Shown one piece after another: positions 52,317 through 60,460 of a stretch of DNA of 64,000 nucleotides (within the stretch, counting starts at the first letter, position 1; every line of letters starts with the position of its first letter). Below the pieces are notes generated by a model. The model was not told the DNA's origin and did not search any database. It saw only the letters and a program-made list of their open reading frames with translations. This DNA comes from Comamonadaceae bacterium (GTDB taxonomy: Bacteria > Pseudomonadota > Gammaproteobacteria > Burkholderiales > Burkholderiaceae_C): the NCBI GenBank assembly GCA_027486255.1, contig JAIXPL010000049.1, positions 38,284 to 102,283 of the forward strand, written 5' to 3'. A program made the translations under genes and the position numbers.

Positions 52317-53048
52317 TCAGCTGCCGATGCGTTTGACGTCGGCCAACTTCATGGTCGTGCCGCCCTGGATCTCGATCAGTGTTTCGCCGCTCTTGGCGTC
52401 CTGGCTGACGCCCTGGATGGCCTTGCGGGTGCTCACATCGGGGGTGATGTTGGTGCCGCCACTGGTGCCGGTGACGCGGAAGCGGTAAACCCCATCGGCC
52501 ACCTGCTTGCCCTTGCCGTCGCGGCCATCCCACGAGAAATACATATTGCCCGGCACTTGCTGGCCCAGGGTGTTGCGGCTGACCAGTTCATTGGCGCTAT
52601 TGAGAATGTCCACCTGCACACCCTCGGCGCCCTTGGGCAGATCGATCACGCCCTGGACGGTGGCGCCGCTCTTGAAGTCGAAGCTGCTGCCCTGGGTGAT
52701 CACGCTTTTGCCAATGAGCGCGGCGCCCGACATCATGCGGTCGCCATTCAGGGCCGTGGCAATGGTGGACAGCTGGCTGGCCATGTTGGTGGTGGCCTCG
52801 AGCTGCGAAAACTGCGCCAGCTGCGCCACAAAGGCTTCGTTCTTGGTCGGGTCCAGCGGGTTCTGGTTCTGCAACTGGGTGGTGAAGAGCTTCAGAAAAT
52901 CCTGCTGCGTGGTCGCCGTGCCCGTGTTCTTGGGTTTGGCGAGCTCCTGCTCGTAGCTCTTGATCCCTGCAGGCAGGTTGGTCTTGCTGGTGCTGTTCTG
53001 GGCGTTGACCGAGGCAGCATTGGTATAGAGGGCGGTACTGGCAACCAT
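52317..53048 (-). CDS. flgD: Flagellar hook cap/assembly protein FlgD
   Basis: A 243-aa hook-scaffolding protein: TQQDFLKLFTTQLQNQNPLDPTKNEAFVAQLAQFSQLEATTNMASQL is the FlgD N-terminal signature. The FlgD-Ig region follows (VPGNMYFSWDGRDGKGKQVADGVYRFRVT), then VDVLN-type Tudor-like strands. It caps the growing hook and is absent from the finished organelle. Confidence 0.96.
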   Translation of the reverse strand: MVASTALYTNAASVNAQNSTSKTNLPAGIKSYEQELAKPKNTGTATTQQDFLKLFTTQLQNQNPLDPTKNEAFVAQLAQFSQLEATTNMASQLSTIATALNGDRMMSGAALIGKSVITQGSSFDFKSGATVQGVIDLPKGAEGVQVDILNSANELVSRNTLGQQVPGNMYFSWDGRDGKGKQVADGVYRFRVTGTSGGTNITPDVSTRKAIQGVSQDAKSGETLIEIQGGTTMKLADVKRIGS

Positions 53049-53065
53049 GATTCAGGCCTTGGGTT

Positions 53066-53491
53066 TTAGCTGCGGGTGAGGTCCAGGGTGCGCAGCATGA
53101 GCTGGCGCGCGGTGTTCACCACCTCGACGTTGTTCTGGTAGGAGCGGGAGGCGGCCATCATCTCCACCATCTCGGTCATCTCGTTGACGTTGGAGAGGTA
53201 GACATAGCCATCCTTGTCAGCCAGCGGGTTGCCAGGGTCGGACATGCGGCGCACGGAAGTGGGGTCGTCCTGGATGGAATCGACCTTGACGCCGCCCTTG
53301 AAATTGACGTCGCGCGGGTTGCTCACATCCTCCAGCACGGCACGAAAGACCGTGCGCTTGCCACGGAAGGCGTCCTTCTCTGTACCGGCCACTGTGCTGG
53401 CGTTGGCCAGGTTGGAGGCCACGGCGTTCATGCGGGTGGTCTGGGCATTGAGGGCCGAGCCAGCGATGCCAAAGATGTTGTCCAGGGCCAT
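53066..53491 (-). CDS. flgC: Flagellar proximal rod protein FlgC
   Basis: A 141-aa rod subunit: IFGIAGSALNAQTTRMNAVASNLANASTVAGTEKDAFRGKRTVF, DPGNPLADKDGYVYLSNVNEMTEMVEMMAASRSYQNNVEVVNTARQLMLRTLDL. Start chosen at ATG 53491, because AAAGGAG is 10 bases upstream of it. The track start (GTG 53500) overlaps the flgB stop and lies one base from that Shine-Dalgarno. Confidence 0.95.
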   Translation of the reverse strand: MALDNIFGIAGSALNAQTTRMNAVASNLANASTVAGTEKDAFRGKRTVFRAVLEDVSNPRDVNFKGGVKVDSIQDDPTSVRRMSDPGNPLADKDGYVYLSNVNEMTEMVEMMAASRSYQNNVEVVNTARQLMLRTLDLTRS

Positions 53492-53496
53492 GGTGC

Positions 53497-53880
53497 TCAC
53501 TCTCCTTTAAGGGCCTTGCGCATGCCGCTGATGCGCTGCTCGAGGAAATTCAGGGTGGCCTGGTAGTCGGCCGCGGCTTTACCGTACTGGGCATGCTCGA
53601 CGTTCAATTCAACGGTGTTGCCGTCGAAGGCCACGTTAAAAGGGTTGCGGAACATGACCTTGTCCGAGTTGTGCGCATCGGCCTGGTCCAGGTGCTTGGG
53701 ATGGGTGGCCGCAAGACCGCTGGTCGAGGCCCGGCTGAGGGCGGCGCGGAAGTCCACGTCGCGCGCCTTGTAGTTCGGCGTGTCGGCATTGGCGATGTTT
53801 TGCGCCAGCACTTCCATGCGGCGGCTGCGCACGGCCAATGCCTGCGAATGCACGCCCAAAGCTTTGTCGATCATGTTCAT
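53497..53880 (-). CDS. flgB: Flagellar proximal rod protein FlgB
   Basis: A 127-aa rod subunit: KALGVHSQALAVRSRRMEVLAQNIANADTPNYKARDVDFRAAL, FRNPFNVAFDGNTVELNVEHAQYGKAAADYQATLNFLEQRISGMRKAL. It begins the long flgB-C-D-E-F-G-H-I-J-K-L run on the minus strand, under a sigma-54 promoter about 85 bp upstream. Confidence 0.96.
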   Translation of the reverse strand: MNMIDKALGVHSQALAVRSRRMEVLAQNIANADTPNYKARDVDFRAALSRASTSGLAATHPKHLDQADAHNSDKVMFRNPFNVAFDGNTVELNVEHAQYGKAAADYQATLNFLEQRISGMRKALKGE

Positions 53881-53961
53881 GGCTCGTCACCTCGTCAGGG
53901 TTTGCGGTCCTGCCGGTTTCCCGACAACCCAGCCGGTAGACACCCGGCTTCGTGATCGATT

Positions 53962-53979
53962 CCGCAAAACCCGTGCCAT
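53962..53979 (-). promoter_or_regulatory. Sigma-54 promoter of the flgB-L operon
   Basis: Minus strand ATGGCACGGGTTTTGCGG with GG-N10-GC spacing; TGGCACG and TTGC are perfect. It lies between the LysM/transglycosylase gene and flgB. Confidence 0.88.
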
Positions 53980-54078
53980 CGGATTTACGGCATCTCACAG
54001 GGCCAGAGCGGCAAGGCGGAGTGGCAAAACCGTCGATGCAGCGGCAAGCCGGCGGCAAAGGCGGCAACACTTTGCCGC

Positions 54079-55299
54079 TCAGCGCGTGAGCGTGCCGGGT
54101 GCGGCGCCCGGCAGGCTGTCGTCGCGCATGGCCTGAGCGCGCAGGCGCTGGGCAAAGTTAGACAGCCGCTCGTTGGCGTTGTGCTGCAGACCCTCGAGGA
54201 TGGACTGGCGCGTGATGGGGCTGCTGCGGTCGCGCCCCACATGCAGCACCTGGGCCTGAGAGCCTGGAATGTTCAATGGTGCCCGGACCTCAGCGTTGCT
54301 CCTGGCCGAGGGCATGAGCACGGCCAGGTACAGCTCGTCCAAGCTCGCCGGGCCTGAGCCCGAGCCGGGGGTCTTGGCCCCCACCTCGGAGAAGTACTTG
54401 TCCACCAGGTGCAGCTGCTGGTAGACGCTGAAGCCCAGGATGGCCCGGGGATTGTTCGAGAAGCCGACGGTGGCTGCGCCTCGGTCGTTGCCGTCGCAGA
54501 ACTGGATGATGCCGTGGCAGCGCTCGTTGGTGGCCTTGGGGTTCATGCCATCGCTTTCCATGAGCGTGAGCCGGGCAAAGTCGTCGGGCCTGAATTTGTG
54601 GCGGGAGGCCAGCTGCAGGATCTTGTCGTACACGTCGCCCCGCTCAATGGCAGGAATGAAGCCGCGGGCCACGGCGCGGTCCAGGGTCTGCTCCAGCACG
54701 GGGTGCGGTCCGGCCAGGAAATTGCGCGAGGACGCCACGGGCTCGGCCTTGCGGCTGGCCTGCAGGCCGGCAACTGGCTGGGCGGCGGGGGAGCCGTAGG
54801 CCGCTGCCACCTGGCGCTGCTGCAGCACGGGCCGGGCCTGGGCCTGGGCCTGGGTGGGTGCGGCCTGCGACGTGGCGGCGGCAGCGCGTGCCAGCACCTG
54901 GGCGGCGGGCGCCGCGGCGGTGGCTGAGGATGCGGATGAGCCTGGGGATGTGGCCGGGGCCATGCTGGCCAGGCGATTAGCAAGACCTTCTAGAGAGAGC
55001 TTCTGGCCGGGAAAGATACGACCGGCATCGGCAATGCCACTGTCACTGGCCAGTTGCTGGGCCTGTTTGAGGGCTTCGCTGCCGCTGAGCTGCACGCCCC
55101 GCTGCGCCGCCTGCTCGCGCACGATGCCCACCAGGGTGTCGCCGCTGACCACCGTGCGTACGGGCGGGGCCTGGCGCGCTTGAGCCAACACTTCACCGAA
55201 GGGCCGGGCCTGCAGGGACGAGCGCATGGCGACCACATCCCGTGGGCGCGGGGCGGCCGAGTAAAGGACGGGCGTGCGGTTGGGGTCGTCGAGTCTCAT
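54079..55299 (-). CDS. LysM-domain, transglycosylase-like peptidoglycan hydrolase (detached FlgJ-type function)
   Basis: A 406-aa protein. Residues ~45-110 are LysM-like (RTVVSGDTLVGIV...GIADAGRIFPGQKLSLEGLA), followed by an Ala/Gln/Pro-rich linker. Residues ~200-400 resemble a lytic transglycosylase/lysozyme-like domain (RHKFRPDDFARLTLMESDGMNPKATNERCHGIIQFCDGNDRGAATVGFSNNPRAI), with a candidate catalytic Glu in LMESDG. No signal peptide is visible, so it may be exported by the flagellar apparatus, as FlgJ is. Located upstream of and codirectional with flgB, and with a hydrolase-less FlgJ encoded downstream, it probably opens the peptidoglycan for the rod. Confidence 0.72.
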   Translation of the reverse strand: MRLDDPNRTPVLYSAAPRPRDVVAMRSSLQARPFGEVLAQARQAPPVRTVVSGDTLVGIVREQAAQRGVQLSGSEALKQAQQLASDSGIADAGRIFPGQKLSLEGLANRLASMAPATSPGSSASSATAAAPAAQVLARAAAATSQAAPTQAQAQARPVLQQRQVAAAYGSPAAQPVAGLQASRKAEPVASSRNFLAGPHPVLEQTLDRAVARGFIPAIERGDVYDKILQLASRHKFRPDDFARLTLMESDGMNPKATNERCHGIIQFCDGNDRGAATVGFSNNPRAILGFSVYQQLHLVDKYFSEVGAKTPGSGSGPASLDELYLAVLMPSARSNAEVRAPLNIPGSQAQVLHVGRDRSSPITRQSILEGLQHNANERLSNFAQRLRAQAMRDDSLPGAAPGTLTR

Positions 55300-55361
55300 G
55301 AGAAATCGCCTGAAACGTCAGGATGCAGGACCCCCAGGCAAGCTGAGCGCTGCGGCAGGAA

Positions 55362-55379
55362 CTGGCCTTGTTTTTGCAT
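55362..55379 (+). promoter_or_regulatory. Sigma-54 promoter of flgA
   Basis: Plus strand CTGGCCTTGTTTTTGCAT, GG-N10-GC with a strong TTTGCA -12 box, ~60 bp before the flgA start. Confidence 0.72.
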
Positions 55380-55437
55380 TGAGAGAGTCCTGTTCAATCT
55401 GGTGTCGACTTCCCAACACCCTGACCTGGATTTGCAA

Positions 55438-56379
55438 ATGCTGTGCCCACCTTTGATGCCCACCCTCACCGCCTTGCTTGAACGCTGCCGGCGCGCCGGC
55501 CGCTGGCTGGCGCCCGCCCTGGTCGGGCTGGCCCTGGGCTGGGCGCTCAAGGCCCCGCCGGCCATGGCGCAAGCTCCGGCCATGGCGCAAGCTCCGGCCA
55601 TGGCGCAAGCTCCAGCCACGGCGCAGGCTCCAGCCACGGCGCAGGCTCCGGCCATGGCGCCAGCACCAGCCAACGGCCAGGACAAACTCATGGAGCAGGT
55701 GCGCCAATGGGTGGCGCAATCGCAGCAAATAGCACCGGGCCAGGTACGGATTGCCCCGCTGGACCCCCGGGTGCAGGTGCAGCCTTGCAGCGCCGCACTG
55801 CAACTGGACTACGCTTTCACCCCGTCCCGCGAAACGGTGCGCGTGCGCTGCACCAGCACCCCGACCTGGCAACTGTTCCTGAGGCTGCTGCCGCCGACGA
55901 CCGCCGGCCCGGGCACCAGCCCCGGTTCCAGTTCCGGCGCCAACCCCAGCGCTGGCGGAGCAGCCACGCCCGCCTCCCCTGCCCAGGCCAGCCGCACCGT
56001 GGTGATGACGCGGCGCCTGATTCAACGCGGCACCCTGCTCGACGCGAGCATGCTGGAGGTGGTGGAACGCCCTGCCCAGGGCCTGGACCCCATGGCGGTG
56101 AGTTCCCTCAAAGACGTGGAGCGGGCCGAAACCCTGCGGGACATCCCGGCCGGTACCGCCCTGCGCAGCTACGACATTAAGCGGGCCCTGATGGTCCGCA
56201 AGGGCCAGGCCGCCATGCTCACGGTCAGTCCGGGCTCGGGTTTCCAGATCACGGTCAGCGTGGAAGCTCTACAGGATGGCTACATGGGCGAGCAAATCCG
56301 CTTGAAAAATACCGAGTCGGGTCGATTACTATCTGGGGTGGTCAGTGGACCCAACACCCTGCGGGGGCTGCAAAATTAA
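55438..56379 (+). CDS. flgA: P-ring assembly chaperone FlgA with hexapeptide repeat linker
   Basis: A 313-aa periplasmic chaperone for FlgI. It has an N-terminal signal-like segment (WLAPALVGLALGWALKAPPAMA), a linker of six PAxAQA-type hexapeptides, a first domain (QVRIAPLDPRVQVQPCSAALQLDY), a Gly/Ser/Ala-rich spacer, and the C-terminal SAF domain (TVVMTRRLIQRGTLLDASMLEVVER; GTALRSYDIKRALMVRKGQAAMLTVSPGSGFQITVSVEALQDGYMGEQIRLKN). Start is ATG 55438 or 55456; earlier track codons lie in the leader. Divergent from the flgB side, it precedes flgM. Confidence 0.93.
   Translation: MLCPPLMPTLTALLERCRRAGRWLAPALVGLALGWALKAPPAMAQAPAMAQAPAMAQAPATAQAPATAQAPAMAPAPANGQDKLMEQVRQWVAQSQQIAPGQVRIAPLDPRVQVQPCSAALQLDYAFTPSRETVRVRCTSTPTWQLFLRLLPPTTAGPGTSPGSSSGANPSAGGAATPASPAQASRTVVMTRRLIQRGTLLDASMLEVVERPAQGLDPMAVSSLKDVERAETLRDIPAGTALRSYDIKRALMVRKGQAAMLTVSPGSGFQITVSVEALQDGYMGEQIRLKNTESGRLLSGVVSGPNTLRGLQN
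55558..55665 (+). repeat. Six 18-bp tandem repeats inside flgA
   Basis: The unit CCGGCCATGGCGCAAGCT is exact three times, followed by two CCAGCCACGGCGCAGGCT copies and one degenerate copy, encoding (PAMAQA)3(PATAQA)2PAMAPA just after the predicted signal peptide. Copy number could vary by slippage without breaking the frame. Confidence 0.93.
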
Positions 56380-56394
56380 TTTTCAGCAAGTCCC

Positions 56395-56421
56395 TCAAGT
56401 TTTATCCGGTGCCGCCGATTA
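56395..56421 (+). promoter_or_regulatory. Sigma-28 promoter of flgM-flgN
   Basis: Plus strand TCAAGTTT-N11-GCCGATTA, the best sigma-28 match in the window, 53 bp before flgM. Confidence 0.9.
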
Positions 56422-56474
56422 CCTTTCGGTAAAGGACCAGACCCTGGTCAAAAAGCCGAGAAAGTGAGCCCCTC

Positions 56475-56780
56475 ATGACTGACGCAATTTCACAATACGG
56501 AAGACTCTCCCAGTCGGATCCGTCCCTGCGCAGCGCGCTGGACAAGCTGGGCAAGAAATCGGGCGAGACCGCTGCGGACCGCCCGGCCGAAAGCGCCCCG
56601 CCCGCCCGCGCCGACACCCTGCAGCTGAGCAAGGTGGCCGAAAAAGCCATGACCGAGCCGGATTTCGACCGCCAGAAGGTCGAGTCCATCAAGCAGGCCA
56701 TTGCCGAGGGCCAGTACCCGCTGGATGCCAAGCGCATTGCCGAGAGCTTTGTGGCCATCGAACGCATGATCCGTGACTGA
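56475..56780 (+). CDS. flgM: Anti-sigma-28 factor FlgM
   Basis: A 101-aa regulator that holds FliA inactive until the hook is finished and is then exported. The disordered N-terminus and C-terminal sigma-binding helices (LQLSKVAEKAMTEPDFDRQKVESIKQAIAEGQYPLDAKRIAESFVAIERMI) match FlgM. It has a sigma-28 promoter, giving feedback, and overlaps flgN by 8 bp. Confidence 0.95.
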   Translation: MTDAISQYGRLSQSDPSLRSALDKLGKKSGETAADRPAESAPPARADTLQLSKVAEKAMTEPDFDRQKVESIKQAIAEGQYPLDAKRIAESFVAIERMIRD

Positions 56781-57168
56781 CCTGTCGAACGCGCCTCGGC
56801 TGGACCTGCTGGCCCAGGAACTCGAACGCCTTCTGGAGCTCGAATTCCAGGCGCTGCAGGCGCAGGACCTGGACCGCTTTGAACAAATGCAGCCCGGCAA
56901 GGCCGAATTGCTGGCCGAGCTCAGCCGCCTGTGCCCGCCTTCCGAGGAACTGCAGTCCGAGCCCGCCTGGGCCGGCCTGCGCGAGCGCCTCACCCGCAGC
57001 CGTGACCACCACCGCCGCAACAGCATCCTGATTTCCCGCAAGCTCGAAGCCATCCGAGGCGCCCTCTCCAGCCTGGAGGCTGAGCAGCCTGGCAGCTCGG
57101 TCGAGGTTTACAACCGCCTGGGGCAGATGTCGCGCTTTAGCCGCGGCCGCGGCCACCAGGACGTTTGA
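56773..57168 (+). CDS. flgN: Flagellar export chaperone FlgN (for FlgK/FlgL)
   Basis: A 131-aa helical protein (LDLLAQELERLLELEFQALQAQDLDRFEQMQPGKAELLAELSRL; RDHHRRNSILISRKLEAIRGALSSLE) with the FlgN length and coiled pattern, encoded directly after flgM as in many proteobacteria. It delivers the hook-associated proteins FlgK and FlgL to the export gate. Confidence 0.9.
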   Translation: MTDLSNAPRLDLLAQELERLLELEFQALQAQDLDRFEQMQPGKAELLAELSRLCPPSEELQSEPAWAGLRERLTRSRDHHRRNSILISRKLEAIRGALSSLEAEQPGSSVEVYNRLGQMSRFSRGRGHQDV

Positions 57169-57216
57169 GCCGCCCCCTTCCCCCTCTCCTTCCCGCTCCC
57201 GCGCCCTGCACGCCGC

Positions 57217-57516
57217 TCAGGCCACCTGATCCGGCGCGGGCGCCTTTTTCTCATCGCCAGGGCGCATGCCCTTGAGCCAGTACACCCAGGACAGGATCAC
57301 CGCCACGGCGGTGTAGAGCTCGGGCGGGATCTCCTGGTCCACATTCAAGCGGCTGAGCAAGGCCACGAGCTGGGGATCCTCGGTCACGTACACGCCCTGC
57401 CGGCGGGCCTCCTCGATGAGCTGCTCGGCCAGTTCGGCCTCGGCCTTGGCCGTGACCACCGGCGTGGTGTTGGCACCGTATTCGAGGGCAATGGCCTGCT
57501 TGCGGTAGGTGGTCAT
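57217..57516 (-). CDS. FlhB C-terminal-domain homologue (FlhX/YlqH-like)
   Basis: A 99-aa soluble protein resembling the cytoplasmic tail of FlhB: KQAIALEYGANTTPVVTAKAEAELAEQLIEEARRQGVYVTEDPQLVALLSRLNVDQEIPPELYTAVAVILSWVYWL. The NPTH autocleavage motif is absent (GANTTP stands there), so it mimics the part after the cleavage site. Such paralogues can partly substitute for the FlhB C-terminus in export-specificity switching. It lies 30 bp after fliK, its functional partner. Confidence 0.9.
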   Translation of the reverse strand: MTTYRKQAIALEYGANTTPVVTAKAEAELAEQLIEEARRQGVYVTEDPQLVALLSRLNVDQEIPPELYTAVAVILSWVYWLKGMRPGDEKKAPAPDQVA

Positions 57517-57546
57517 GAAGGCTCTGGCACGGGAAAAGGCACTGAA

Positions 57547-58650
57547 TCAGGCACTGATGTCCACCACCATGCCACGGCCACTGGGCTTCCAGTCGGGCTG
57601 CTGGTCGAGCCGCGGGCCATGGACCACCTGGAAGGACTGCATGGCCAGCCCCGCCTCGGCCAGCTGCGCGCCCAGCTCGGCGCTGCGCAGGCGGGCCTGG
57701 CTGGCCACGTCCTCCTTGAGGGCCCACATGGTCAGGTCCACCCGGTCGAGGCCATGCAGCTGGGTCTTGAGCCAGACCTCGCCGAGCTCGCGGTTGCGCG
57801 AATGCACATTCACGGTCAGCGGTGGCGACTCGCCGCCCTGGCGAGGCGCGCGGCGGAACTGCAGCTCCACCGGCTCAGCGTCGACAAAGGGCAGCACGCA
57901 AGAAAACAGCAGCTCCCGCTGGGCCTGAGCCTGGACGGCCTGCACCTGCGCGGCCTCCAAGTCGTCCACGGCGCGGCGCAAGGCGCCCAGGCCCTCCAGG
58001 GCGCCCTCCCCCTCCTCGCCTTCGGCCGCATCGCCCCGGGACAGCGCGGCAATCAATTTGCGCAGCAGTTGCTTGGGGTCTTCCACGGGCGGCAGCTGGC
58101 CCCGGGCCAGCCACACCTCCGAGCCCAGAGCGGCCGACATGGCCTGGCCCAGGGCCTGCGGGTTGAGCTGCGCCATGGACAGCTGCATGCCGCGCCACTG
58201 CGCCTGCAGGTCGGTGCGGCCGGCGGTCTGCAGCAATTTGTCGAGCTGGCCGGGCTGCAGCACCTGGGCCAACTCCGCCAGGCCCGGCGGGCGAAACAGC
58301 AGGTTGCCGATGCGGGAAAAGAAGTTGGGCAGGGACTGAGCCGGGGCGGCCGGGGCATCATCGGCCAGGGGCACCAGGGCCAGAGCCCCCGAGGCGCTGG
58401 CGCGTACCCGCAGGGACACCGACTGGCCAGGCAGCCAGTTCAAAGGCAGGTTGGGCAGGGGCATGGCGCGGCCCCTGAGCAAGAGCTCCAGGTCACCCAT
58501 ACCGCCTTGGCGCACCAGGGCCTGGATGACCTCGCTGTCCTTGAGCTGGAGCACCCGGGCCTGCTCCGCGGACACGGGCAGGACCTTGCCCTCAAGATAG
58601 ATCGGATTGGCCCGGCCCGGCAGCTGGCTCAGATCGGTGGTGCCAATCAT
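57547..58650 (-). CDS. fliK: Flagellar hook-length control protein FliK
   Basis: A 367-aa protein. Its C-terminal ~90 residues form the FliK switch domain (PLTVNVHSRNRELGEVWLKTQLHGLDRVDLTMWALKEDVASQARLRSAELGAQLAEAGL), preceded by a Leu/Pro/Gln-rich ruler region with few hydrophobic blocks. It is exported during hook growth and signals FlhB to switch to filament substrates. It is separated from the fliE-J block and placed between flgT/LysM genes and the FlhB-like gene. The family is weakly conserved, hence moderate confidence. Confidence 0.78.
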   Translation of the reverse strand: MIGTTDLSQLPGRANPIYLEGKVLPVSAEQARVLQLKDSEVIQALVRQGGMGDLELLLRGRAMPLPNLPLNWLPGQSVSLRVRASASGALALVPLADDAPAAPAQSLPNFFSRIGNLLFRPPGLAELAQVLQPGQLDKLLQTAGRTDLQAQWRGMQLSMAQLNPQALGQAMSAALGSEVWLARGQLPPVEDPKQLLRKLIAALSRGDAAEGEEGEGALEGLGALRRAVDDLEAAQVQAVQAQAQRELLFSCVLPFVDAEPVELQFRRAPRQGGESPPLTVNVHSRNRELGEVWLKTQLHGLDRVDLTMWALKEDVASQARLRSAELGAQLAEAGLAMQSFQVVHGPRLDQQPDWKPSGRGMVVDISA

Positions 58651-58719
58651 CCGGGGCTCCGTGGCAGGTGCACTAGCAGGTGCGTTGGCCGGGCGGGCGC
58701 CAGCGCGCCGCCCTGGCGC

Positions 58720-59211
58720 TCAGGGATAACGAACCCAGCGCTTGCGGGCATCCGCCTCGGCGTTGACCGCCTGCTCGGGCGGTGGCAGCAGCGGCTGCAC
58801 CGTGCGGCGCAGCAAGGCCTCGTGGTCGGGCAGCTGCAAGACCGTGCCAGGCTTGAGACGGGGATTGCGCCCGGCCGTGATGGCCTGCGGGTTGGCGGCG
58901 ACCAGGGCCTCGCGCAGCAGCTCGGGCTTGAGCGGGCTGCTGGCCATGGTTTTATTCACGATGCGATCGAGCGTGTCGCCCTGCATGACCACGTACATGC
59001 GGGCTGTGTCGATGGCCGACCTGCTGGTACCCGGGGTGGCGGCGGGCTCGGCCGCGGCAGCCGGGCGCGCCACAGCGGCCAGGGCCACCCAGACGCAAGC
59101 CACAAGAACGGCCGAGCTCAGAGCAGCTGTGCTCAGGGCCCAGGGGCGCAGGGCATGGCCTGTCCCAGAACGAGGGCGCGCGGTGGTTTGGCGAACGGGA
59201 GACTGCAACAT
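58720..59211 (-). CDS. LysM-domain periplasmic protein (FimV-like fragment)
   Basis: A 163-aa protein with an N-terminal membrane/signal segment (LRPWALSTAALSSAVLVACVWVALAAVARPAAAA) and one LysM-type module (MYVVMQGDTLDRIVNKTMASSPLKPELLREALVAANPQAITAGRNPRLKPGTVLQLPD). This wording (VxxGDTLdrIv...NPxAF...GnpnrLkaGxvLxlP) resembles the N-terminal LysM of FimV/HubP polar organisers. Located between flgT and fliK, it may help anchor the flagellar base to peptidoglycan. Function inferred only. Confidence 0.75.
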   Translation of the reverse strand: MLQSPVRQTTARPRSGTGHALRPWALSTAALSSAVLVACVWVALAAVARPAAAAEPAATPGTSRSAIDTARMYVVMQGDTLDRIVNKTMASSPLKPELLREALVAANPQAITAGRNPRLKPGTVLQLPDHEALLRRTVQPLLPPPEQAVNAEADARKRWVRYP

Positions 59212-59255
59212 GGGGAACTCCGAAAGAGACAGTATCGAGGGCTCAGGGTCCAGGC

Positions 59256-60440
59256 TTAAGGGTTGAGCATGGGCCAGGCCTGCCAGCGCGGCCGCACCTG
59301 CTCGGCGCCACCGGCCAGCACCTTGAGTTCGGCGCGGTGCGCATCGACCCGCTCAACCCGCGCCAGCACCAGACGAGAGGCAGCACCCGGCTCCAGCAGG
59401 CGCTGCGGCACCTGCTGGCGGTCCGACAGCAGCCACTCCTCGCCCACACGCAGCCCAGCCAGCGCGCCCTGGTCCACCTGCACCCGGTCGGCCTGGGACT
59501 GCAGCACCTGCACCCGCACCGGCTCGCAGGCCAGGCGTTCACCCAGCGTCTGCAGCCAGCCATCGAGCACCTGGGCCAGGGCTGCGCGGCCCTCGGCGCT
59601 GAGCCGGGGCGGCTGCCAGTTGCTGATCTGAGCCGACCAGGCCAGCACGCTGCTGGCCTGAAACAGCGGGGCCGCCGTGTCGGCGCGGCTGACCGTCAGG
59701 CTCAGGCGCAGGCCGGATGCGTTGTCCTGCCGAGACAAGCTCAGACCCACCTGCCGTGCCAGCTGGGGCACAGGCAGGGGCTCCAAGCTGAAGCTGGCCA
59801 CCCAGAGAGGCTGCACGGCCGAGGGGGCGGCCGTGAGCAGGCGCTCGTAAGCCGAGCCACTGCCTTGGGCAGCATGCACAGGGGAGAGTTCTTGAAGGCG
59901 CCAGGGACGGGCCGACTCGGCCGCACGCTGCCAGCCCTGGGCCAAGACCTGGGCGGCGTCCTGCGCCAGCGGGGCCTCATCGGGAGACCAACGGCCCTGC
60001 ATCGCCATGTGCCAGCCCAGCACATGCTGCAGCCGCCCCTCGGGTGCGCAGGACTTGGCGGAGGCCGGGGCCTTGCCAGGAACAAGCGGCACGGCCGGAG
60101 CTGCCGCTGCAGCCGCGCGGACCGCATCCTCGCGGCCCTGGAACTGCACCTGGGCTTGGGGCTGGCCGCTCTGGTCGCGCTGGTAGGCCAGCACGCGCAC
60201 ACCCCGCACCTGCATGCCGTGGCGAAAGCTGCTGGACTCGCGCAGGGCACCGGTGGAATCGATCCAGGCGGTGCTCTGCACCTGTGTGGCGCCCTGCAAG
60301 GCCGCCTTGACCAGCTCCTGGCGCACGGCCTCCAGGCGCTCTTGCGGGCTGAGCTCGACCGCCCAGGTGGCGGTGCCCAGCATCAGGCCGGCCGCCACGA
60401 GGGCCGGCCGACTGGCGCGCAAAAGCTCAAAGGAGGGCAT
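59256..60440 (-). CDS. flgT: Flagellar H-ring assembly protein FlgT
   Basis: A 394-aa periplasmic protein, signal MPSFELLRASRPALVAAGLMLGTATWA at the N-terminus (start at the second ATG, 60440). It has three FlgT-like parts: an N domain (RLEAVRQELVKAALQGATQVQSTAWIDSTGALRESSSFRHG), a middle beta domain, and a C-terminal domain (DQGALAGLRVGEEWLLSDRQQVPQRLLEPGAASRLVLARVERV). In Vibrio, FlgT builds the H-ring with FlgO/FlgP around the LP-ring. It follows flgP by 20 bp in a sigma-28-headed operon. Confidence 0.82.
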   Translation of the reverse strand: MPSFELLRASRPALVAAGLMLGTATWAVELSPQERLEAVRQELVKAALQGATQVQSTAWIDSTGALRESSSFRHGMQVRGVRVLAYQRDQSGQPQAQVQFQGREDAVRAAAAAAPAVPLVPGKAPASAKSCAPEGRLQHVLGWHMAMQGRWSPDEAPLAQDAAQVLAQGWQRAAESARPWRLQELSPVHAAQGSGSAYERLLTAAPSAVQPLWVASFSLEPLPVPQLARQVGLSLSRQDNASGLRLSLTVSRADTAAPLFQASSVLAWSAQISNWQPPRLSAEGRAALAQVLDGWLQTLGERLACEPVRVQVLQSQADRVQVDQGALAGLRVGEEWLLSDRQQVPQRLLEPGAASRLVLARVERVDAHRAELKVLAGGAEQVRPRWQAWPMLNP

Positions 60441-60460
60441 GGATGGGGCTCTGGGCAAAC

